Origin: Andrena cerasifolii
Taxonomy: Eukaryota > Arthropoda > Insecta > Hymenoptera > Andrenidae
DNA: 64,000 nt
Direction of reading: 5' to 3'
NCBI RefSeq assembly: GCF_050908995.1
Contig: NC_135130.1
Coordinates: forward strand, 9,913,001 to 9,977,000
Both the position numbers and the translations under genes were made by a program. This document shows, one piece after another, positions 12,451 through 24,067 of the stretch. Position 1 is the first letter of the stretch, and each line of letters opens with the position of its first letter. The notes beneath the pieces were generated by a model. The model had not been told where the DNA came from and ran no database searches. It saw only the letters and a program-made list of their open reading frames with translations.

Positions 12451-14680
12451 TTGGATCGGTCAGTACAGGGCAGGATCAATTCTGGACGGTCTAGCAGGCA
12501 CTCGTTCAGATGCCAACCATCTGTATTCATTGGGAAACTTCCAAATCAACGTTGATAAGGCATTCGCGGGGTCTGAATGAAGTTGCCAACGAAGCCTGGA
12601 AGTATATGAGTGGTAATTTCGTATTCTCTGGGGGTGCAAAAGATTTATTATTCAGTCGTTGTTGCCTTCTCCTCCTTTTGCGAGTTCTTTAAGCTGTACG
12701 GTAAAGAAAGTTGTCGATACAATGACGAAACTGTGTCAAGTTCTGACCAGAAACTGAAGCAGGTCTCAGCAACACTTTAACCCGAGGATTTTCTTCGCGT
12801 TGGACCTTTGGACAGTGCCTTCTCACCAAGAGATTTCAAACGTAAAACATTCTTCGGGCCCAGAAGCTTCGATCACGAAGCGACCGCAAATGGACTAGCC
12901 ACATGCGAAATAACCGTAAATGAAACGTCCGCTAGTGAAACGTTACCGTTGCTCTGTCTTTCTATTGGCTGCCCAGGGATATCCCATTCCGGAGCGGTCG
13001 GAGCACCGACCAGTGTCTAGAAATTTCCTTCGGGATCGAAATACAGGGAAACGTTGCATCGCGGAGCGTGTTTACACGAGGAAATCGGGACGCTCGGCGC
13101 CACGGCCGAGTTGTAAGGCATACCGCAAAACCGCCGACCCAACGACCACCAGGATACCTTATCTCATCTGGCCACTGTTAAATTATCCAGACCGGGAACG
13201 AGTCCCTGTTCCCTCATCGCGGCGTCCCGAACTCTCGCGAAACAGGATAACAGATCCAAGGACAGACATAGCAAGAAAAGGACGGAGAAGCCTTCAGAGG
13301 ACTTGATATAGGGATATGGTTGTATCGCAGGGAACAGTTGGACTAGTTGGATCGAGTATCTTTTACCACCTGAAGGGAGGTTACTTTATTGTTCGCCAGG
13401 AGCAGGTGCGGGGTCTTCGCAGCTCCGAGCTTTTGTTAAAATTGGGGAACTCGAGCTACCTCCTGAATATTCTGGGAGCATGATTCACCCACCTCAGGAG
13501 AGGAGATCAATGGGGATGTTTATGTCGACCTCTTGAACAATTCGCACTATGAAGACACGCGTGTGTACATGAGAGGGTGGAGTAGAATGGAGTGTACCGC
13601 GGCGAAGGTGGCAGGGGAGAATGAAATTACAACGCTCCAGGTGCTTTTGGAATCTCGATAATGTCAAAGGCTCTCGGCGGGGTAGGGCTCCGCGGGGGCG
13701 GGAGAATTCCGTGAAATATCGCTCGGGGCCACGTGCTCAACTTCGAATATATCATTCGCGACTACTTACCGACCTGGCTCCGCGGATCTCGTAATTCTTC
13801 GAGCCATCTCGGCTATCCAGGAGGGACGAGAGTTTTCAGTGAGCACGATTCATGAGCGTACTTCTCGATCGAGGGATGCAGGAAAATCCTTTCCCGACAA
13901 ATGTGCAGTTCTCGTGCTGACGGCGAGCGGAACGGATCGAGAGGGAATATCCTTTCCTGCCCAGGCTTGGCTCGAGGTGCAATTAACCCTTCAACCCTCG
14001 CTCGTTTTTCTTTTTCCACTTCGCGTCACGAATCTTGAGCGATCGGGGGCTGTTTCGCGTTTGGAATTGTAATTTAATTCGCAATTAAGACAAGGATGAA
14101 TCTTTCCGTCGCTCGCGGGATTTCGGGCATTTTATTATTGATAGAATTAGGGGGGGGGGAATTCAATTACTATGCGGACGGCTTCCCGTCGGTATTAAAA
14201 TTTCCGATACTTCCACATTGTTTCTACGTTTCGCGTGAAACATTCGTTTCCGAGCGTGACTACGGAATGGTTCATTTATTTCCATTTTCATTATAAATTA
14301 CACGACAAACCGGTTTAACCGTCTCTACGGCGACGATACTAATGATTCTAACAATCAAAATCATATTTGCTTGTAAACAACATGTAAATTTCCACGGGCG
14401 AGGACAAACTGTGGTGGGAGATGAACATTAACCGTGCCCATTCATAAATATGCGATCATTAATTATGGGACGGTGGACGGGAGCTGTGGCGCGGTCGTTC
14501 TATGCGATGAAACGTATCGATTTTGAGCGCCTTGTTATATTAGCTGAGTGCTCTTTCACCTTTGGAAACCCGCTGCACGTATTACCTCTATACAGGTCGA
14601 ATTTGCACTCTCGGTATGCACAGACTCGATCATGGGCCTGTAGAGAGGGCATGCTGTATCTTATTCTTATAAGGGCGAAT
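12451..14680. other. Intergenic, no gene supported
   Basis: There are short overlapping frames only, the longest being 128 codons at 12920-13306 on the plus strand, with no recognisable motif. A G/C-rich patch lies at 13.6-13.8 kb. No promoter, RNA gene or repeat is convincing. Confidence 0.45.
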
Positions 14681-14937
14681 TCCACTTTCGCCCAAATCGC
14701 CCGCAACACCCGTGATTTTCATCAAGGTAGGTTTCCCTATATGCCACTGGACGTGACGTCAAGCATTTCAAAGTCGATTTTCTCGAAAATGAAGCGCGAT
14801 ATCAAAAAAAGTTACTGCTTCTTTTCGACTTATGACAAGTAAATGCGTCGAGAAAAAGGAATAAATTTTTTTGATTTTGCGCTTCATTTTCGAGAAAATC
14901 GACTTTGAAAAACACGGGAGATTTGAGTGTAAGTGGA
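14681..14937. mobile_element. Foldback element, copy 1
   Basis: The left arm starts TCCACTTTCGCCCAAATCGC at 14681, and the right end contains its diverged inverse, finishing AAGTGGA at 14937. The inner arms contain GATTTTCTCGAAAATGAAGC and its inverse around a short centre, so the whole element can fold on itself. A second copy of the family is at 36404-36698. No coding capacity. Confidence 0.7.
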
Positions 14938-17878
14938 GCTGCTATTTCTTTTTTGTTAGTTCTTTTGTTAGTGGAGGGTGTAAATATTAGAAAATGTTGC
15001 CAGAACGGACTCAATACTGGGCAGCAGTTGCGAATGAGCAACGCAAACATTAAGCGGGACATTATGCGGAACACTTATAGCTTGGAATTTTTATCTGACA
15101 CTTATATGAACACGGTAGCGAAGATCGTAGTCGCGAAGAGCGGCGGATATAAATCGCGGAGGGAGGAAACAAAAGCTTTAGGAAGGCGAGCGTAGCTGCT
15201 GTTATCGTTTGGGTGTGTGCGGTGGCGGAAAAAGAGCAATTTCTTCTGAATTTAACCTTAATTAAATCGGTACATTATCACTGTGCCATCCAGAATTTAA
15301 GAATTCGTCGGGCGCAAAGAACTTCCCTTCTGCCATTTTAGAGACAAGAAATACTTTCAAATGAAACAACAACGCAGTATCAATATAAAGTGACGGATCC
15401 GTGTCTTCTGAATAGTTTTCCTCTGTGACACATGAATATTGCAAATTTTTGGAATCTTCGTGGATCGAAGTAGCATGGAAGACGGAAGGGTTGCATGAAT
15501 GTTAAAGTTATGCAAGGAGAATATGCATAAAGTATTCTAAAAGGTACACCCTCGAGACTCGGCTCGCTCTTGCGCAGCGAAATTGTTTAATGGGAGGACT
15601 GAAATTTCCAGCGTTAGCGCTGCACTCATCCGGCATTCATTCCTGCAGGAATATCTTCAATTCTGAATATAGTTCCGAGCCAGTGTTGTTTCGTGCGTAA
15701 GAAAAAAGAAGTTACCACTCGTCATTTTTCAGCCCAGCTGGATTATCTCTATTTCTTTCCGCGGTTGTGTTTCAAACGATATTGGATTACCTGCCGTTGC
15801 TCTGGGAAAATCCTAGGGCGGTGTTGGGGATTAACATTTACAGGTACTCCACACTTGGTGTTCAGGTACACTCGCGTTTCGACGCTTACGTAACTCGACA
15901 CCTATTTCACAGGTCTCTCGGGTTGTGAACAAACACTTGAGGAGTTTTTTCAGTTGGATGCAATTTTCATTATTTAACCGGGGCAGTAGTAACACGAAAC
16001 TACGCGGGGCCAGGCCATATTTCCTGTGCGGCTGAATAACGCTCGACTCGTACCACTAGTACACACGCGGTTAGGTCAATTTGATGCTTCAATGGACTGG
16101 TGCATGAATTTATGCATTGTAACGCGTTTAAAACAGACTGAGCAGCTGTTGAAATTGGTCAGGATCCTTTGTGCGTTAGGGCTGATTTATCGTCGACTTG
16201 TACCACTGGGAAAAGAATACCACGCCGCCAGCAGTATCTCGAATGTTACCTGGTAAATTGGCTTGGTTTCACTTGAAAGTTACCGAGGAGATAATTAACT
16301 GTATTCGAAGCTGCTGCGTTGGCAGGCTCGTGTATGCTTGACCTATACTACTGATACAGTCCCCTATCGTAAGTTTCTGCATAGTAATTTCTTTGAGTCG
16401 TTTAGCATAATGTTTAAATAAGCCACAATCTTACTCTACCTTAAACGTAGTATAAGCTTGATTTACAGCAACGATTTAGCCACACCGTCATCACGTGACG
16501 TAACGTTTGCGCTCCAGTCACGCTTCAGAGCTTTGAATAACATTTGAACGTACACGGTGTTGTAACTGGGCCGCCAGCGTAAACCAAGCCTAAGAGGTTA
16601 TTTGTCGGTTGAATTTCAAAACGCGCGGGGGAGGAAAATCTCGCGGTGCCATTCCACGCAGGGGTTTATATCGATGTATAGACACACGCCGGGGGTAGAG
16701 ACGTTGAAAACTGCCGCTCCAAACCCTTCATTCGTGATCGCGAATTCACCGCTATTTTACGGTCTACGGAGAATTTCGGAAATGCAAACGCTCGCTCAAT
16801 TCAGGGTGACGTTATTCCCTTATTTCGTGAAAGCGATTACCAGAATCACCGTACCGTTGGTTCAGACAATTTTCAGTGAAATATTTCAACTGTTTCCTCC
16901 GCGATAGGAGCATTTCCCCCTTTCCCAGCACTTCGTTTATCAAAAATCGAATTTTGTGACGTTTCAGATCCAGCCGCAGTTCAAACGTTGCACTCGTTGC
17001 CACCGAGGCTCAAGGCTCTTCAAACGTCGTTAAGCGGCATCGAGCTTCCAAAACACCGACAAAGAATGCCCCCGTCCAACGAGCCTGGGAAGCGTCCGCA
17101 TAAAAGCCATAAAAAAACAACATCGCATTCAATCGAACCCAGCTAAAATCCATCAATCCTTCGACTACATTGACTTCACATTCGTTCGCCGGTAGTGTGT
17201 CACATTATTATCCACCCTCTATCCTCGCCACCACTAGCGGGGTGCCTATAATGACGGGGGTTCAGTGTTCCCGATAAATCTTCCCTCTGGCTCAGTCTCT
17301 CATATCGGGGGTGGAGCAAACGTCGCGAAAGCGTGACAACGTGGAAACGCGGGCCAGCCGTGATTATTATTTTAATGGCTTAATTCAGGCTGGGGACAAA
17401 GGCCGGCCGCCGAAATCGGCCGGCTATCAGTTACCGAGACGTCGATAGCAGTGGGTCAAATATATATTCGAAATATATTCTCCCCGTAGTACCATTCTCG
17501 TACGCCTAGATATATCGAGGAGAGACCTACGTTCGACCAGTCCATTGTGCGGACATTCGCCCCGTCGCGTTATAGCCCCCTCACCCCCTTAGCTTTGTGC
17601 GCACATATATGTACATTTCATATACAGACACGTCATCTGCGATTTACTCGAGCACAGATCACGCGAGTGTACGCTCGTAGTTCTAGGGGGTACAATTACG
17701 GACGGGGTGTGTTGGGAGCGTTCAATGGAATTGGGGTGGCGATACCAGCGGTGGCTATTTTTAAAGATATCAAGGTATGTGTGCAGTTGAATGATATTAG
17801 TTCACATTCCGGGACATCTAAAACTGTCGCCAGAATTTTCTAGAAATTCCTTGCCCCTGGTCAACAGGGGCTAGGTAC
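14938..17878. other. Intergenic, no gene supported
   Basis: Only short frames without recognisable motifs. An E-box followed by a CRE-like half (TCACGTGACGTAA) lies at about 16493-16505. Nothing else stood out. Confidence 0.4.
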
Positions 17879-18677
17879 TAGGGGAGAGTTGCCAATATCG
17901 TACTGGTCACCTAAATGGAGACCGGTTGCCTAAATCGTACCTTTTACAGTATGTGACAAAAAGATCAATAAGAAATTAGGGTAAACTGTACAACGATATG
18001 CACCCCAAGCCCAATTCCATTGAAATCCCAATTGGAATGTCTATATTTTTTTGTGAAGTTTTTATATGGTCTTAATTTTCAGTTATTATCAATGATTATG
18101 GATTTCTCATTAAAATGAAACATCTTGAGTACCTACTAAGCCTTTTATTTTAAAAGTATTAAATGAAAACAAAAATAGGCATAAAAGTAATTATTGGCAC
18201 CCTAAAATTTCAGGTTATGTAGAAAAACATATGTAGTTAAAAACGAGGTTTAAAGTGTTTAAACAGACTATTTCATTCACTATAAAATATCTACAACACT
18301 TAGTAAATCTGTATTTCAATCCATTACTCAGTCATAAAGCGACAAAAGATACTTACCTACCCCTTATCAAAATTTTAAGAAAACGCCTAAAGCTCAGCCC
18401 TTTGTCTCACTTTGTGGTGTTGCCAGATGTAAAATGTGTGGCTCAACTCCTGGGCTTTGCAGTGTAGTAGCGAAAGAAAAATAAGAAATTGTAAAAAAGT
18501 ACTTTCTAAGCTTGTACTTCTTAATATTTGGCTCTTTAGTCAGAAGTGCCAATGATTAGTGCAGTGTCAGCATTAGTGCAGTTTACCCTGATTTGGTAAT
18601 TTGCGTTCAAATTACTACCAAATATAAAATATAACGTGAAATGTCTTAAGTGTTACGATATAGGCAACCCTCCCCTA
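17879..18677. mobile_element. Inverted-repeat DNA element with TA ends, about 800 bp
   Basis: The left end TAGGGGAGAGTTGCCAATAT at 17879 and the right end, whose complement reads TAGGGGAGGGTTGCCTATAT, form terminal repeats of about 25 bp. A further inner inverted pair (AGGGTAAACTGTAC near 17978 and GTGCAGTTTACCCT near 18577) extends the symmetry. TA at each end suits Tc1/mariner-like insertion. The interior is A/T rich with no transposase frame. Confidence 0.7.
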
Positions 18678-21600
18678 TAAAGCAGGCGTATCGTCGAAAA
18701 TTCTGTCATTAGCATCGTCTAAATATTTGTGACGTTTAAACATTTCAACACAACTTGACGTTCGGATATTAACTGATATTCGGGATATTTGCACACCTGG
18801 GCGATGACTGAGTACAGAAATCGTCATGAATCCCAGCTTTGCCTACTATTAACCCCGCCGCTTTCACCAATTGCTCACACCCCATCACCTATTTGCGAGA
18901 AAATGTCACCCCAGGTTAGTCCCTCGGCAAACAATTTGTATCCTTTTTCCCTGCCCCCGGAGGCAAACAGAGCCCGACTGAAGCGAGGCTTGCGCTTCCC
19001 GCGAGGGGGTTAATGAATTAAATCGATACCAGCGGAATAGCTGGCAACGATTGAAAGTTCACCGGGCGCCAGCCCCCTCCGGTTCCATCCCCTTGCTTCG
19101 ACCCCCTGAGAACCGATCGGCGCCACGAAACGGTGGTTATCGCGGCCGATTTTGGTACAGAGAGGTTTTGATAAAGTGGTCGGTGAATTATTGACGCGGA
19201 GAAAGCGGGCGGTGTGCGCGGTCGAAGCTCGTTTCGTTACGAAAAACCTCGTCGACGCAATAAAACGTCGCCGGCCCTCGTTTCCGGCGATGGCAGCAGG
19301 AAACACATCCGTCGACACGGTTTACGAACAAACGGGCCCGGCCGCGTGATTCATTCGTGCTGATAGGAAACGTTTGTTCGAATAGGAGTCGATTAACGAA
19401 CGTTAGAAATGATCGACGCACCGGATGCAATGGTACGCCATGCTGTACCGTCTTCATAATTAGGTAGTCTAATTCGGCAGCAGCGGAAGCATTTAATGGG
19501 ACCAGCAAAATAAAATTCTGAAGGCGCAAGCTCTTGGAATCTCAGACTTCAGTAGTACGACTGTATAATAAAGCAGGCGCCTTACAAATGCGTGCACCTT
19601 TGTGCTGAACGCAAGCGTGCATTAAAATAGAAGATAACGTGATAGTTTTCGCATGAAAGTTCGTCGGAAACGGCACACATGGGACATAAACCAGCAAGGG
19701 CCGATTTGGTAGTAGTAGAAGCGTATAACAGCCGTGAGGAAACATGGTCGTCGATGAGCCCAATATGCTGGCGTATCGATACAGACACGAAAAGTCGCGT
19801 TGAACTGTTGGAATTCGGCCGCTCACCGAAAGCTTTCGCTATGGCGCTTAATGGCGCCGGCAACGCAACCATGCAATGGTTACTGCGTGCAACTTTGGGA
19901 AACGTACTGTTGTTACGGTCGGAAGTTTTGGGAGTTTGTCAGTATCGGGGTTCAATGAGCCGTATCACCTAATTGCGGTGCACAACGATCGGATTCTACG
20001 TGCCCATAATGCGGTGCTCCGCAATAGGAGCCACCTACAGCAACGGTTTTTCATCGAATCCGTACTCGGGCTGACTAATCGTTGACTTTACTACTCGCGA
20101 CGTGCTGTAGACCGTTTCCTGAAGTATTTTATGCGAGCAATTCGTGGGAATATTTATTCTAATTGCGATTTCAATGAGAAACATTGAAAACTACACAATT
20201 TTAATAAGGAAAAGGGTGCCTGAAAATTATTTTCCACTCAAATTAAAGGAACTGTTTTCGTGTTTCAATAGTGAGCATTGTGCGTGTGAAGGACTGAATC
20301 ATTTAATGTATTTTTCCAAGCTCTTCGGACTTTACTCACCCCCCCCCCTCCCCCCTGGCATTCTCACTACCCTACTCTTCACCCTCCTTGTCTCGCATCT
20401 CTTAACTAGAGATGCTCAACGAATTCATTAATGACTCGCTGAAAATTTCAGTTATTAAAATCAGCGAGAGCTCGTTCAGCCCTCTTAGCCCTCTTTTTCT
20501 TACGGCACCATTTTTCGCCCCTTCGCTCCAGTTTGGTCCTGTGACCCTCTTCGGAACTGCGAACTGGTTCCGTCTATCCTCCTCGGCAGCTACTTCAATT
20601 TGCGATTTCTAGATGGAGCGTTGAAACGGGAGCCATCTCTTAGCAAACTTGGAACACCTTCGCAAAGTTCCCGGCGCAATCACGTGAAAAAGCTTCGAGT
20701 CTCGCCACGTCGCGATCGTTAAAAGTTGATCGCCAGTGTTCTTCGCTATCGGGGGGGATTCCTACATTGTATGAAAATTTCAGGCAGGGGTTGATCGCTC
20801 GTGAGAACACACACCGCGACGAGTCGAACTGAATTTATTGCCGTGGCTCGCCCGCTGTCGCCTTTTCAAGGGCGCGGGTCGATGAAAAAAGTTCAATTAC
20901 ACGGACAATGCCGGTGTCATTTAGACCGCTCGAGATAAGAGGCTGACCCCTCTGTAACGCGTTACTCGGAGGGTTCGGATGCGACCTGGCGCGAGACGGT
21001 GATCCCATTGTGCGAATCGGCTATCGGGTTAGGCTTTGTGTTCTCGAATTCTTACGTCGGCGGCAGGTCGAGCGTGTGTGTTGTGGCCTGACAATACGCG
21101 GACGCGCAATAGGGTGGCAAACGCGGCGCGGCGGGGCAACGGTGGCCTGGAACCGTGATCGGATCCTCGGCGAGTAAATATTTGCCGGAGAACTCGCGTC
21201 GAAACAAGATGACGCGTTCGCTTTTTAATTTCGACCTGAGGTTTCGGGAAATTTGAAGTCTCGGGTTGCGCAACGCAATTCATAAAAATTTCAACCCCAT
21301 TTCACCCCGACACTGCTGATTAAATTCTTCAAAAAAAGTCTGCTATTGATTGTACTTTTTATTTTCCCGTTTCTATATCGAGGGTCCATTTTTGAGCCAC
21401 TCTGGTCGAGCGGCTATTTCCGATCCAGCGATTAATTTTGGCGAGCGAGCGCAGCCAAACGGACGATAGGGAAATTAAATTTCCGCGGCGAGCGCAGTTA
21501 AAATTAATTGCCGTCCAAAAGAACGACGTTGCCCCCTCTTTTTTGCGCTCGATCGCCGCCTGTCATTTGCAAGGAACATCGAAGAAAGCCCAGGCGCGGG

Positions 21601-22535
21601 GTGGGCGGGGGGGGCGGGGGGGCGAGGAGACACGGAAAGAAACGAACGACGGCTGAAAGAGTTTGCATAAATTCATCTCCCGCGGAATCCTTTCGTGGTA
21701 CACGACGGGTTTCCGATTATATGAAACGCCGGCGGATTATGATCGATTAAAGGGGGTCGTGTGAAACGAATTTAGCGGCGGTGGGAGGAATACATGCATA
21801 GATTCTTGACTATTAAGCTGCGCGTGAATGGATGATTTAAGCTTGCAGCTTTTGTGACAAGAATTACGCGTGCAGAAATTTCAGGGGCGAAGCGGGGGCA
21901 TAAATAGAAGCGCGGGTGATGTAGAACGAATTCTATGCTGCGAAGGAGAACTTTATAGTACCGGGAAACACGCGAAACTTTCGATAGATGCATCCACGCT
22001 TTCATGCCCTATACCCGCCCATTACGGTATCGAGTTTTATCGGCGGTGTCTCGGAGCTTCACGGTTATGCGTTCGCGGGTGGAAGATGTTCGGCTGAAAT
22101 ACTATGTGATAGGCTTTAGTATTACGAGACTAAGGGGCCAGGCTTGGTATACGCGAGAACAACGTCATAAGTTTTACGATCGCAGGGATGAAGTGGTAAA
22201 GCTGATTTCTGCGCCGTGCCGTGCCGATTTTACGACATTAAATTCTTGTCAGTTGGAGGACGCATAACTGGAGGTATGAGGATTTCTACAAATCTCGAAA
22301 GTACCCGATTGACTGCCTCAAGTAGTACAGGAATGATTCAAGCGTTACATCAAACACAATTTACTGAGGACTATTTTCAAAGCGATCGCGTGTGAATTCA
22401 AAGTTGGCCATTATTTTATTGGAATGATCTTCGAATAAAAACTTCGAATGAAATGAAGTTATTCAAGAATAACGAGTAAATTTTTATCTCTATTTTTATG
22501 CTCGCTAAGGAATCTTGTTAAAAACCCCGGGAACT
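18678..22535. other. Intergenic, no gene supported
   Basis: It contains many overlapping frames of 60-113 codons on both strands, expected in GC-rich random sequence, and no protein domain that I recognise. A polypyrimidine patch with a run of C lies at about 20336-20400. A G-quadruplex-prone stretch is listed separately at 21598-21622. Confidence 0.4.
21598..21622 (+). other. G-quadruplex-prone G runs
   Basis: Four or more runs of three or more G, separated by single T or C bases, sit together on the plus strand, matching the usual quadruplex pattern with one-base loops. There is no gene context to give it a role. Confidence 0.5.
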
Positions 22536-23247
22536 TTAAGGGGTCATTCTGGTTAGCGCGCCGATAAATCCAGCGATTTTCAGCAATTTATTGCGCAGAA
22601 AGGAATTATAGTAATGGAATAAAACTTTTTTCTACTGATTAAACTACATTTCTACAGTAAATAAAAAATATAAAAGTAATAAAATTATTGCTTTTAAAAT
22701 GTTTTTGAAGGCGATTTTGAGAACATGGTTAAAAATTCATGCTTCGATCGCGCAGGCAATTTCAGCTGTTGGACTTACCTGAAACCAAAACCACAAACAG
22801 ATTCTTGATCAGCATGACTGTCGTTATCGCTCGGACTATAATTAGTAATTTATCTTAAAAATTAGCAAAATGGCGGGCAAAATGCAAGAATCAATGTGTT
22901 TAGGCTTCTTCTTCTGTGATACTTTCGATTTTAAAAGTAGGTTAGACTCGATAAAAATACGTGATTGTAGTACCTGCCAGAGTCATAGGTGTGCGGAATA
23001 AGCGGTGCAATTTCTAAAGCAATCGGTTCGATAGATTTCGAGATTTTACCTGCACGCTGTGGAAAAATCACGTTTCGAGAAAAACGAGACCGAGCCTCTG
23101 CGCTCCCTACAAAATGCCTATGTAGAAGCTAAAATAATTGGAATTCTTCCATGAAAATTTAACAGTACATTCTCGAGGATGTGTACTTTCGAAAAATGTT
23201 TAAAAATATCGATTTCTTCAAACTGTCCAAGCAGAATGACCCGTTAA
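22536..23247. mobile_element. TTAA-flanked inverted-repeat element, 712 bp
   Basis: The left end TTAAGGGGTCATTCTGGTTA at 22536 is inverted at the right end, whose complement reads TTAACGGGTCATTCTGCTTG, finishing at 23247. The interior includes AAAATGGCGGGC and CGTTTCGAGAAAAACG, motifs that recur in sister elements. No open frame of note, so it is non-autonomous. It belongs to the same size and end class as the elements at 38496, 54960, 59327 and 62517. Confidence 0.75.
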
Positions 23248-23846
23248 GCTAGTCCTTGTACAAAATCTCACGATTGCCATTAATATACTTTATTCACCCC
23301 AAAATCGCCGGTTGCTTTTTGGCTGCAGTAACATTCAACCCAGAATCATAAGGGGAGGGCATTCGCAGCGAGGCACGTAGAGCGGCGAATCGACGTCGCG
23401 GGTGATTCTCAAACGCATGGCGTTTTCAAATATCCGAGTTCTGTGCTCCGTCGTCGTGAATCGTGCCGTATTTGCATTTCGTTTCGAAGCGCTGATTTCG
23501 ATCCCGCCGTATGTGTGTTCCGCCTAACTTCACATCCCGGCGCAGTTCGCCACGTGTGAACTCGACAATCAACATACTTCTTCGGTTCTTCGTTTGGATC
23601 CGCGGGCAAACGTGCCGCTACAATGTGGCCTAGAAACCGTGAGATATGATAAAATGGACACACACGCACTTACACATCCGCGGGGGCACTCGTACTCCGC
23701 CATACAGATATCAGCGGACACGGGGTGGTTAGTTCTTCGGCTGAACGAACGCGGAAAATCATCGAGTTTCATCGGAATATAAGCTTGAAAGCACACAAAG
23801 GAACATGCGCCTTCATGAATTTTGCTCATCCTTCTTTTCTCTAAGA

Positions 23847-24059
23847 CAGTGATTCCCAACCTATGGCTCGCGAAGTGTTTTCCGGAGAATCGCCTGGGTT
23901 TTCCTTCTGTTTTTTTAAATATGATTAAGCTGGAATTATATCCTGAAATGCCTACTTTTATTTTTATTTATTTAGCTTACTTTATACGTGGAAGGGCTGT
24001 CGCGGGTTATTTGAATATTATAAAGAGGATCGAGACTCAGAAAAGCTTGGGAAACACTG
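23847..24059. mobile_element. hAT-like MITE, 213 bp, with target-site duplication
   Basis: CAGTGATTCCCAACC at the left and the inverse of CAGTGTTTCCCAAGC at the right form hAT-type terminal repeats. They are bordered by 8-bp repeats CTCTAAGA (23839-23846) and TTCTAAGG (24060-24067) that agree at 6 of 8 positions, as expected of an aged hAT target-site duplication. Confidence 0.75.
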
Positions 24060-24067
24060 TTCTAAGG

